Assembly: GCF_030811655.1 (NCBI RefSeq)
Contig: NZ_JAUSRE010000005.1
Span: forward strand, 174,387-238,386
Direction: 5' to 3'
Length of the DNA: 64,000 bases
Source of the DNA: Pseudarthrobacter enclensis
GTDB lineage: Bacteria > Actinomycetota > Actinomycetes > Actinomycetales > Micrococcaceae
Shown: positions 26,577 through 34,926 of the stretch, in pieces
How the letters are laid out: every line of letters begins with the position of its first letter
Position numbering within the stretch: the first letter of the stretch is position 1
Notes under the pieces: generated by a model
Seen by the model: only the letters and a program-made list of their open reading frames with translations
Database searches by the model: none
Told to the model about the DNA's origin: nothing
Made by a program: the position numbers and the translations under genes

Positions 26577-27583
26577 GCCCGTCCTCCCAGGAAAACCAGT
26601 GCTGCGGCCGCAGCCATGCCCGCTACTGCCATGCCTGCCCGCTTGTACATTTGCGGCAGGTCGGCAGTTGGGACACGTGGGTCCGGCGGAAGCCCGTACA
26701 CCTCGGGCTCATCCAGCAGCAGGAAGACCGATCCGGTGCCGCCGACCCCGTCGTGCTCGTTCGCCCCGTAAAGCCTCGCCTCTGTCATGCCCTGCGCGTG
26801 CAGCGTGGCCACCCGTTCCCGGGCCGTGTCCACCATGTCGTCGTGGTCGCCAAATTTGATGGACGTCGTCGGGCATGCCTTGGCGCAGGCGGGCGTCTCG
26901 TCGGCCACCAGCCGGTCGTAGCAGAGGGTGCACTTCTGGGCGATGCCCTCGTTGGGAACGGAGGGGTGCTTGGCGTGCTGTTCCTCCCTGCTGGTGGCCA
27001 CCTTGACGGTGCCGTTGCTTCGGCGCTCGATGACGCCGAAGGGGCATCCGGCGACGCAGGTTCCGCAGCCGTTGCAGACATCGTCCTGGACCACGACAGT
27101 GCCGAACTCGGTGCGGAAGAGCGCCCCGGTCGGGCAAACGTCAAGGCACCCGGCGTGGGTGCAGTGCTTGCAGACGTCCGAGGACATCAGCCACCGGAAG
27201 TCCGCCGTGTCCGGGGGCGTCGTATCCGCCCCTGCCAGGTCTGTCGCAGCGGACCCTGCCGGGGCGGGAGGGCCAATGCGGGGCATGCCCAGGCTGACCA
27301 GGGCCCGCCCGGACTCGCGTGCCTCGGCAATTCGTTCCTGGCCCTGCTCAATGAACGCCACATGCCGCCAGGTACTGGCGCCCAGTGATCCCGTGTTGTC
27401 GTAGGAAGAACCGAGCAGTTCGAGGTTTCCGTCCTGCGGGTTGTGGTTCCATTCCTTGCAGGCAACCTCGCAGGCCTTGCAGCCTATGCAGATAGACGTG
27501 TCAGTAAAGAACCCCTTGCGCGGATGATTGTGCTCCCAGTGGGCATCTGCGGTGGGGTCGGTCGGTCCGGACAGCTGGCCCAT
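26573..27583 (-). CDS. fdhB: Formate dehydrogenase iron-sulfur (beta) subunit
   Basis: 336 residues. Four [4Fe-4S] cysteine sets are visible: CIGCKACEVACKEW near residue 32, CKHCTHAGCLDVCPTG, CNGCGTCVAGCPFG and CTLCYDRL with CAKACPTTS. This is the HybA/FdnH-like electron-transfer subunit that wires the molybdenum site to the membrane subunit. A C-terminal hydrophobic segment (about 312-333) may be a membrane anchor. The ATG follows directly after a TAG stop and has GGAG 9 bases upstream. It overlaps nrfD by 4 bases. Confidence 0.93.
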   Translation of the reverse strand: MGQLSGPTDPTADAHWEHNHPRKGFFTDTSICIGCKACEVACKEWNHNPQDGNLELLGSSYDNTGSLGASTWRHVAFIEQGQERIAEARESGRALVSLGMPRIGPPAPAGSAATDLAGADTTPPDTADFRWLMSSDVCKHCTHAGCLDVCPTGALFRTEFGTVVVQDDVCNGCGTCVAGCPFGVIERRSNGTVKVATSREEQHAKHPSVPNEGIAQKCTLCYDRLVADETPACAKACPTTSIKFGDHDDMVDTARERVATLHAQGMTEARLYGANEHDGVGGTGSVFLLLDEPEVYGLPPDPRVPTADLPQMYKRAGMAVAGMAAAAALVFLGGRA

Positions 27584-27688
27584 CTAGTTCTCCAACGTCT
27601 GGTCGGCGCCCGGCATGCTGCCCGTGGGCAGCGGCAATCCGGGCGGGGCGGTCTGTGCTTCAGGTGAGGCTGTGGCGGTGACGGTCAT
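27584..27688 (-). CDS. Candidate 34-residue protein between fdhA and fdhB
   Basis: The ATG at 27688 overlaps the fdhA stop (TGATG), and the TAG stop at 27584-27586 touches the fdhB ATG. The peptide starts MTVTATASPEAQTAPP and ends ADQTLEN; it is Pro/Thr/Ala rich with no cysteines. It is in the same frame as fdhB, so it reads as an N-terminal extension of fdhB cut off by an amber codon. The fdhB ribosome binding site lies inside its last codons. It could be a translational coupler, a real small subunit, or a remnant extension. No ribosome binding site of its own is obvious; coupling to the fdhA stop would supply ribosomes. Confidence 0.5.
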   Translation of the reverse strand: MTVTATASPEAQTAPPGLPLPTGSMPGADQTLEN

Positions 27689-30600
27689 CAGCGCGGACCA
27701 CCGTCCGCCCGGCCATCCCGGCCCAGGGAGGGTTTGATGCCTTCCGCCGCCGGATCAGTGACCGCTTGGTTACCGGTCTCTGTGGTGACTCCTGCCCGGA
27801 CCTGGTACTCACTGACCAGGTCGAGAAGTTCCCGCCCGCGCGGCCTGCGGCCCGGCCGAATGTCACACGAGGCCACTTTGGACTCCTGGATCTGGACGTT
27901 GGGGTCCAGCGTCACACCCAGCAAATCGTTGGCCGCGTCGCCGCTGACCACGGCATTGCTGCCGACGCCCCAGTGGTAGGGCAGCCCGATCTGGTGCACG
28001 GTGTGCCCACCAACAGCCAGGGGCCGCATCCGGTCAGTGACCAGCACCTTCGCTTCGATGGCGGACCGGGCCGAGATGATCGTTGCCCACCCATAGGGCT
28101 CCAATCCCCGCTCAGCAGCCAGTTCCGGCGAGACCTCGCAGAACATCTCCGGTTGCAGCTCCGAAAGGTAGGGCAGCCAACGGCTCATCCCCCCTGCGGT
28201 GTGGTGCTCCGTGAGCCGATACGTGGTGAAGACGTACGGGTAGACGTCGACGCCATTGGTGCCGGCGCTTGGCGCACTGAGGTTATCCGACCGCGGGAAC
28301 ATCAGGCGTGCCGGGCTCTGCTGCTGCGGATACAGCGCGTTCGCCACGGGTGATTCCTGGGCCTCGTAATGGGTGGGAAGGGGCCCATCCACGAGGCCCT
28401 TAGGCGCAAACAACCAGCCCTTGCCGTCGGCCTGCATGATGAACGGATCATCCCCGCTGAGCGCGGCGGGGCCACCCACCGAGGGATCGGGTTTGCTGCC
28501 GGGGGCGAGAGTCGGCGGGAAGTCAGGGACGTCGTCGCCGACCCACTTACCCTGCTCCTCGTCCCACCAGATGTATTTCTTACGTTCGCTCCACGGCTTG
28601 CCGGCCGGGTCAGCGGACGCGCGGTTGTACAGGATCCGTCGGTTGGCCGGCCACGCCCAGCCCCACTCGGTCGCCGCGGGGCCCTGCTCCTGGCCCGGCT
28701 TCCGGTCGGCGGCGTGGTTGATCCCCTCGGCGTAGACACCGGTGTAGATCCAGCAACCCGCCGTCGTGGAACCGTCGGCACGGAGTTCGGTATAGGCGGA
28801 AAGGGGCTTGCCGGCATCCGGGCCGGTCAAGTGACGGCCGTTGATCTCGGCAAGAACCGCCTCCGGGTCCGGATCGCCGTGCTCGTCCGTGGGGTAGTCC
28901 CACGTCAGGTCCAACAGCGGCCGGTCCCGTTCGTCGTCCGAGCCTGCCAACTTCTCCTGAATCCGCTTACCCAGTTCGTAGAAGAACTGCAGTTCGCTCT
29001 GGCACTCCCCGGGCGGGGCCACCGCCTGGTGGCGCCACTGCAGCAGCCGCTGGGTCTGGGTAAAGGACCCGGCCTTCTCCACGTGGGTTGCCGCCGGCAG
29101 GAAAAAGACTTCGGTCTCGATATCCTCGGTGCGGAGCTCGCCGGATTCAATCTCCGGGCCGTCCTTCCACCAGGTTGCCGACTCGATCATGTTCAGGTCG
29201 CGGACCACCAGCCACTTCAGGTGGGACATGCCGAGGCGCTGCATCCGACCATGGGCCGAGCCCACCGCCGGGTTTTGGCCGAGCAGGAAGTAGCCTTCCA
29301 CCTCGTCCCGCAGCATGCTCATTACGGTTTCGTAGGTCCCGTGCGCACCGGTCAGCCGGGGCAGGTAGTCGTACGCCCAGTCGTTGTCCGCGGTCGCCGC
29401 GTCACCCCACCATGCCTTGAGGAGGCTGATGGTGTACGCGTCGGCGTTGGCCCAGAACCCCTTTTGGTTCTTCGAGGCGTTCGCCGCCAGGTACTCCTCC
29501 AGAGTGTCGTGGCGGCCGGCGCTTGGCATGGGCAGGTACCCGGGCAGCAGGTTGAACAGCGTCGGAATGTCGGTGGAGCCCTGGATGCTGGCATGGCCGC
29601 GCAGGGCCATGATCCCGCCGCCGGGGCGACCCACGTTCCCCAGCAGTAGCTGGAGGATGGCCGCGGCCCGGATGAACTGAGCCCCGAGGGAGTGCTGGGT
29701 CCATCCCACTGCGTAGGCGAAGCAGGTGGTCCGGTCGCGGCCGGAGTTCTCCGTAATGGCCTTCGCCAAGTAGGCAAAGTCCGCTTCGCTGATGCCGCAC
29801 ATGTCGCGCACCATCTCCGGGGTGTAGCGGGCGTAGTGCCGCTTCACGATCTGGAAGACGGTCCGGGGGTTCTGGAGTGAGTCGTCCCGCAGCACCTCGG
29901 CGTGTTCGAGGGGCGGGCCGCCGCTGCCGAAGGCGTCGCCGGCGGCCCGAGCCCCGGCGTCGGCGCCGTGTTCCGGGCCGGCCGGTTCGCCAATGGCGCC
30001 GTCCTCGGCTTCGTCATAGGCCCAGGACGAGTTGTCGTAGGCACCCTTTTCCGGGTCGAACCCGGAGAACAGCCCGCCAAGGTCCTCGGCGTCGCGGTAG
30101 TCCTCGTGGACCAGCGTGGCAGCGTTGGTGTACGCGGTGACGTACTCCTTGAACCACAGGTCATTCGTGAGGACATAGTTGATGAGCGCGCCAAGGAGCA
30201 CCACATCAGAGCCTGCACGGATGGGAATGTGCGTATCCGAGACGGCTGAGGTCCGCGTGAACCGTGGGTCCACGTGGATGACCTTCGCTCCGCGGGCTTT
30301 AGCCTCCGCCACCCACTGGTATCCCACGGGATGGCACTCGGCCATGTTTGACCCCTGGATGACGATGCAGTCGGCGTTGGCCATGTCCTGCAGTGATTGC
30401 GTTGCACCACCGCGTCCAAACGAGGCTCCCAAACTGGGAACCGTGGCGGAGTGTCATATGCGCGCCTGGTTCTCGGTCTGCACCGCCCCTGCGGCTGTGA
30501 AGAGCTTCTTGATCAGGTAGTTTTCTTCATTGTCCAGGGTGGCGCCACCAAGCGACGCGATGCCCATGGTGCGGCGAAGAAGCCGGCCCTGGTCGTCTTC

Positions 30601-31020
30601 CTGCTGCCAGGTCCTGCGGCGCGATTCGATGAACCGGTCCGCCACCATCTCGACGGCGGTGGCCAGATCCAGGTGTTCCCACTCCTTGGAGCGCGGCGCA
30701 CGGTAAAGCACTTTGGTCTGCCGGCCGGGTGAATTGACCAGCTGTTCGCTGGCAGAGCCCTTGGGGCACAGCCGGCCGCGCGAAATGGGTGAGTCCGGAT
30801 CGCCCTCGATCTGGACCACTTTTTCGTCCTTGACGTAGACACGCTGCCCGCAACCGACTGCGCAGTACGGACACACGCTCTGGACGACGCGGTCAGCAGT
30901 AGCTGTGCGCGGGACGATGGCCTTGGTCTTGGCCGAGGTGACTGCGGGCCCACGGCCCAGCAGATCCCCCGTACTCAGCTGACGGACGACCGGCCATTGA
31001 AGAAAACTTCGCGGTGCCAT
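27688..31020 (-). CDS. fdhA: Formate dehydrogenase alpha subunit, selenocysteine-containing, molybdopterin-dependent
   Basis: 1110 residues when the UGA at 30454-30456 is read as selenocysteine (residue 189); a plain reading would split it in two. The N-terminal [4Fe-4S] site is CPYCAVGCGQRVYV with the distal RLCPKGSASEQL. The Sec context QARI-U-HSATVPSL matches the NARVUH-type active site of formate dehydrogenases, followed by SFGRGGATQ and GSNMAECHP for the bis-MGD cofactor, and a C-terminal molydopterin dinucleotide-binding domain. There is no twin-arginine signal: the start MAPRSFLQWPVVRQL is of the actinobacterial cytoplasm-facing type. The chosen start has a weak ribosome binding site. 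It oxidises formate to CO2, passing electrons to FdhB and NrfD. Confidence 0.93.
30424..30456 (-). promoter_or_regulatory. UGA selenocysteine codon and SECIS-like hairpin in fdhA
   Basis: The UGA is the complement of 30454-30456. Eleven bases later a hairpin spans 30442-30424: GGTTCCCA pairs with TGGGAGCC (one G-T pair) around a GTT loop. Distance and shape parallel the E. coli fdhF/fdnG SECIS, whose stem begins GGUUGCA and whose apical loop carries the G and U read by SelB. Confidence 0.85.
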
Positions 31021-31259
31021 TTCTGGAGCATATCCCGAAGCTTGCCCAAAGCAACAGGTCAACCCTGGGCGTGTCCTTCCCTTCCCAGGTACGACACTGG
31101 ACCGGCGAGTACCAGGCCAGCCAACCGTGCACGTGGGTGCCGCAGCAGCCATGGCACCCCTCGCGGTCACACAGCCCGGGATGTATGTGCTGGCGCCGTC
31201 TTGGGAGGGAGGTCGTTGGCCTCTGGCGGCAATGACTGCAGAATGCGAGAGTTGGAGGC

Positions 31260-32534
31260 GTGTCCGATGACGTCTCCGGTTCCCCGCCCGCGGAGGAAGC
31301 TATCGGCAGCCGACGCAGGGTCAGCGACATGTTCCGTGCCCTCCACGAGCGGAACTTCGCGTTGTTCTGGACTGGCCAACTCGTGTCCGGAACCGGGACA
31401 TGGATGCAGACAGTCGCGATGGCTTGGCTGGTGCTGACGATCAGCAAGTCAGCCGCGGTTCTGGGATTGGTTACAATGCTTCAGTTCCTGCCGATGTTGC
31501 TGTTTGTGCTTCCGGCGGGGGTGGTGGCAGACCGGATATCGAAGTGGAAGATCCTCCTGGCTGCCCAGTCGTTGGCGGCGCTGCAGGCCATTGTGCTCGG
31601 TTCCCTGCTCCTGGAAGGAACACCCGAGATCTGGCAATTGGCCGTTCTTGCTGCCGCGCTGGGGCTTTCCAATGCATTCAATAATCCGGCCCAGCAGGCG
31701 TTCATTGCCGAAATGGTAGGTGGATCCCTGACGGCAGATGCAGTGGCCGTGAACAGTGTCCAGTTCAACGCAACACGGATGATCGGTTCCGGATTGGGTG
31801 GAGTGGCCGTCGCCCAACTGCCGGCTTACGCGGTTTTCTTCATCAATGGCGCAAGCTTCGGGGCATCCCTGCTGGCCCTTGTCCTCATGCGCCGGTCGGA
31901 TCTGCGCAAGGTCCACGGGGAGAACGCCAAGGGTCTGGGGGCATTGCGGGAGGGCTTGGGGTTCGCTTTCCGGACGCCGCCAGTGTTCTTCATCCTCGGA
32001 AGCGTGGCCATCGTTGGGACTCTGGGTTTCAACTGGCCCGTGGCTGGACCGTTGATCGCAGACCGGCTGCTTGGCATCGGTCCTGATGGATTTGGGGCCC
32101 TCATGTCGGCCCTGGGTGTTGGGTCATTGGCTGCCGGGTTAGGTCTGGTTGTTTTTGGCGGTGGGACGGAACACAGGATCATCGCTTCAGGGGCGTTGCT
32201 GGCGGTCTTCCTTACCGGGCTGGGAATTTCGCCGTCCTATCCACTGAGTCTTGCGCTGATGTTCCTCGCCGGACTGAGCGGCACAACATTTACCACCACA
32301 GTCAACGCGCGCCTGCAGAGCCTGGTGCCGGACCGGCTCCGCGGACGCATCATGAGTCTTTTCGTCCTTCTGCTGATCGGCAGCACCCCAGTGGGTGCCT
32401 CGCTTCTTGGTCTGGGCGCCGAAACGCTGGGCGCCACTGCCACGCTTGTCCTGTTCGGAGTTAGTTCCGGACTCGGGCTTGGCGTTATGGTGTTGGTCCA
32501 CCGACTGCGCACGGTGGGCAGGGACGAACGGTGA
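31260..32534 (+). CDS. MFS exporter, EntS/MFS_3-like
   Basis: 424 residues, GTG start with GGAGG very close upstream (the next in-frame start is ATG at codon 24). The N-terminus FRALHERNFALFWTGQLVSGTGTWMQ is typical of the EntS/MFS_3 group of drug or siderophore exporters; about 12 helices follow. Motif A-like segments are VVADRISKWK and DRLRGRIMSLF. It is divergent from fdhA across a 239-base gap. Substrate unknown. Confidence 0.88.
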   Translation: MSDDVSGSPPAEEAIGSRRRVSDMFRALHERNFALFWTGQLVSGTGTWMQTVAMAWLVLTISKSAAVLGLVTMLQFLPMLLFVLPAGVVADRISKWKILLAAQSLAALQAIVLGSLLLEGTPEIWQLAVLAAALGLSNAFNNPAQQAFIAEMVGGSLTADAVAVNSVQFNATRMIGSGLGGVAVAQLPAYAVFFINGASFGASLLALVLMRRSDLRKVHGENAKGLGALREGLGFAFRTPPVFFILGSVAIVGTLGFNWPVAGPLIADRLLGIGPDGFGALMSALGVGSLAAGLGLVVFGGGTEHRIIASGALLAVFLTGLGISPSYPLSLALMFLAGLSGTTFTTTVNARLQSLVPDRLRGRIMSLFVLLLIGSTPVGASLLGLGAETLGATATLVLFGVSSGLGLGVMVLVHRLRTVGRDER

Positions 32535-32609
32535 GCAGGTGCAGGTCCTTCCTCATCGCACGCTTCACGCCGATACGGCTAACTAGTCAACAGCAAAGCG
32601 AGGCGAAGG

Positions 32610-33056
32610 TTGCAGCAGGATCACAGCTTTGACGACGGCGGCGCGGTGAACCAACACGCCGCAGATCCGGGCGATTCGCCCAGGGCCCCGACGATCGACG
32701 ACCTGCTGTTTGAGAGCCGGTTGGGACTTGAGCGTGTTCACCCCTCGGACCTTGGCGCGGAGATGGCAGCCGGCGCCGTTGTCGTCGACACGCGCCCCGT
32801 CGAACAGCGCGACCGCGACGGTGACCTCCCGGGAGCCGTGGTCATTGACCGCAACGTTCTCGAATGGCGGCTCGATCCGGCCAGTGCGCACCGGCTTCCG
32901 ATGGCTGACGACTACGCCCGGCGGATCGTGGTGGTGTGCAATGAGGGCTACAGCTCCAGCCTTGCTGCCCACACCCTCCAAAGGCTGGGCCTTACCCGCG
33001 CGACCGACCTCATCGGCGGCTTCCAAGCCTGGGCGGCGCTGCGGGGCCGCTCCTAG
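32610..33056 (+). CDS. Rhodanese-like domain protein
   Basis: 148 residues from a TTG start with GAGGCGAAGG upstream. A rhodanese module covers most of the protein: VVVDTRPVEQRDRDGDLPGAVVIDRNV is the CH2A-like substrate loop, and the active-site loop VVCNEGYSSSLAA contains the catalytic Cys with a six-residue loop, as in sulfurtransferases. It may move sulfane sulfur. It lies 75 bases after the MFS gene on the same strand. A direct role in selenium supply from the nearby island is conceivable, since rhodaneses can carry selenium, but nothing in the sequence proves it. Confidence 0.87.
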   Translation: MQQDHSFDDGGAVNQHAADPGDSPRAPTIDDLLFESRLGLERVHPSDLGAEMAAGAVVVDTRPVEQRDRDGDLPGAVVIDRNVLEWRLDPASAHRLPMADDYARRIVVVCNEGYSSSLAAHTLQRLGLTRATDLIGGFQAWAALRGRS

Positions 33057-33171
33057 GATTCCCTCTCCGCAGACCTACCGCCAGGAGCCCCCTGGGCACG
33101 GCTGCGTGGGTGCCAACGCCATGAAGTTGCCCGTACCCGTGCCGCCTCATTGAGCGCGGGCACCGTGTTCC

Positions 33172-34053
33172 TCAGAGGCCGGTTGCAGGCAGCCCAACCC
33201 ATCCTGCTGTCATGGACGTGACCTGGCCGCCGTCGAGGTCGTTGAGCTTTGTGGCGACAAAGTCGCGGGCCCATTTGGATGTTTGGATCCGGAAGGCTGG
33301 GGACGTTGCCTGCAAGGTCTCCAGCACGACGTTGGCGACGTCCTCCGGCGCCTGTGCGTTGGCACTGGCAAACTGACGTCGTGTGCGCTCAAGGTAGGCC
33401 TTCAGGGCTGATTCGTAGGGGCCTGCAGCGGCGAGCATGCGCCCAGTATCCATCCGGGCATTGGCAACGAAGTCACTGGAGACCGCGCCGGGTTCGATGA
33501 TGTAGACACCAACTCGGGCGCTCTTTGCTACCGGCTGGAGGCTTTCCAGGAAGCCCTCCACTGCAAACTTGGCAGCGCAATAGGCCTCGTTGAACGGCTG
33601 CCCAACAACTCCCCCCACCGAACTGATTGTGACAACCCGGCCGCCACTCTCCCTGAGCAGTGGCATAAACGCCCGTGTCGTGGCGACGACCCCGAAGTAG
33701 TTAACTTCCATCGCGTCACGGAAGTCCTTCATCTCCAGGCCCTCAAGGGATCCGACCGTTGCACTGCCGGCGTTGTTGATCAGCGCATCCAGCCTGCCGT
33801 AGGCGCTGCGGCAGTAATCGGATTCCCGCTCAATGGTGGCCGCATCAGTGACGTCCAACAGGCGAATGTCCAACTCCACTCCAGCGTCCGCCGCCTCCGC
33901 GCGAAGCGCGCCAACCCCTTCCGGTGCACGCATCGTTGCTATGGTCCGCCAACCCGACCTTGCAGCGGCGAATGCTGTGGCCCGGCCGATCCCGCTCGAA
34001 GTTCCGGTGATCAGGACAGTGCGCTCATTTTGGGGCTTGGATTGAACAACCAC
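33172..34053 (-). CDS. SDR-family oxidoreductase
   Basis: 293 residues, GTG start. Cofactor motif TGTSSGIGRA, INNAGSATVG (NNAG), catalytic Ser in VTISSVGG, and YCAAK (YxxxK) place it in classical SDRs; the Arg in the first loop (TMRAPEG) suggests NADPH. The C-terminal PGAVSSDF is common in retinol/hydroxysteroid dehydrogenase-like members. Substrate unknown. It is convergent with the rhodanese gene and divergent from the lipoprotein gene. Confidence 0.92.
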   Translation of the reverse strand: MVVQSKPQNERTVLITGTSSGIGRATAFAAARSGWRTIATMRAPEGVGALRAEAADAGVELDIRLLDVTDAATIERESDYCRSAYGRLDALINNAGSATVGSLEGLEMKDFRDAMEVNYFGVVATTRAFMPLLRESGGRVVTISSVGGVVGQPFNEAYCAAKFAVEGFLESLQPVAKSARVGVYIIEPGAVSSDFVANARMDTGRMLAAAGPYESALKAYLERTRRQFASANAQAPEDVANVVLETLQATSPAFRIQTSKWARDFVATKLNDLDGGQVTSMTAGWVGLPATGL

Positions 34054-34209
34054 GGCTTTAGTCCTCGTTCCGAGTTCGTCGAGGGCCGTCGAGGCATCGG
34101 CAACCCATTCCTTCGATGATTCCCCGCTTGCCAGTGCCAGACAAGGACAAAGTGTTGATGAAGGGGCCGGTAAAGTGAAGCTGGAACCCCTACGAAGGAG
34201 CCATGAACC

Positions 34210-34827
34210 TTGAATATCAAGACCGCCGTGCCGATTGCTCTCACGGGGTTGACCCTCTGCCTGGCCGCCTGCTCCGCGGAGGCTCCGAAGGAGAGTTCCA
34301 GCACAGGCTCATCTACCCCGGTACAACAGAGCCCCGCTGCCACCTCGGGGTGGGCCTTTATGCCGGCCAACGGGGCAGCCGGCATCAAAGCCGCGGGGCT
34401 TGACGTCCTTTCTGCAGAAGGCAGCGCGGAGCACATCCACGCCCACCTGGATGTGATCTCCGATGGTCACGCAATACCCGTGCCCGCCGACATCGGCTTC
34501 AGCTTCGGTTCCAACGGACAGCCCAACGGGATCTCCGCATTGCACACCCACGACCCCTCCGGGATTATCCACATCGAAGCACCTACCGCTGGTGTTACCT
34601 ACACTCTCGGTCAGGTTCTTACCGAGTGGGGTGTCCTGGACGGGAAAGACAGCACCCCGGGAAGCGCCCACTCCAGCACCGGCGATTGGCAGGTCTACGT
34701 CAACGGGACCCAGCAGCCGGGTGACCCTAAAGACACGCCGCTTCGATCCCACGACGAAATCCTGCTGGTCCACGGACCCGCGCCTGCAACAATTCCCAGT
34801 TCCTACAGCTTCCCCAGCGGCTACTGA
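34210..34827 (+). CDS. Secreted lipoprotein with His-rich HIHAHLD / LHTHD motifs
   Basis: 205 residues from a TTG start with GAAGGAG upstream. The N-terminus is a lipoprotein signal with lipobox LAAC (Cys about residue 21), then a Ser/Thr/Pro linker. The domain carries EHIHAHLDVISDG and SALHTHDPSGIIHIEAP, five or more histidines in HxHxH-like spacing that look like a metal site, followed by TYTLGQVLTEWG and DEILLVHGP. Proteins with this His pattern are widespread, but I know of no assigned function. Copper or zinc binding is inference. An ATG at 34203 is in another frame and closes early. Confidence 0.8.
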   Translation: MNIKTAVPIALTGLTLCLAACSAEAPKESSSTGSSTPVQQSPAATSGWAFMPANGAAGIKAAGLDVLSAEGSAEHIHAHLDVISDGHAIPVPADIGFSFGSNGQPNGISALHTHDPSGIIHIEAPTAGVTYTLGQVLTEWGVLDGKDSTPGSAHSSTGDWQVYVNGTQQPGDPKDTPLRSHDEILLVHGPAPATIPSSYSFPSGY

Positions 34828-34862
34828 CCCGCGGCCCCATAGTTCCCCGGGACCGTACAACC

Positions 34863-34879
34863 CCACCCACAGCGGGTGG
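34863..34879. terminator. Hairpin in the gap between convergent lipoprotein and protease genes
   Basis: CCACCC and GGGTGG form a 6-bp stem with a 5-base loop. Its place between two convergent genes suggests termination; no U-tract follows. Confidence 0.3.
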
Positions 34880-34926
34880 AAGGCCCTTTAGCCCGAACCG
34901 CCGGGAGTTCACTGTTGCGGGTCACA

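Noticed and set aside
27688..30432. Stand-alone 914-codon dehydrogenase gene
   Set aside because: It lacks the iron-sulfur N-terminus, which lies upstream in the same frame across the UGA; the two parts are one selenoprotein gene.
31021..31259. Molybdenum-cofactor RNA motif upstream of fdhA
   Set aside because: A GGGTGCC/GGCACCC inverted repeat is present, but the conserved motif sequence is not.
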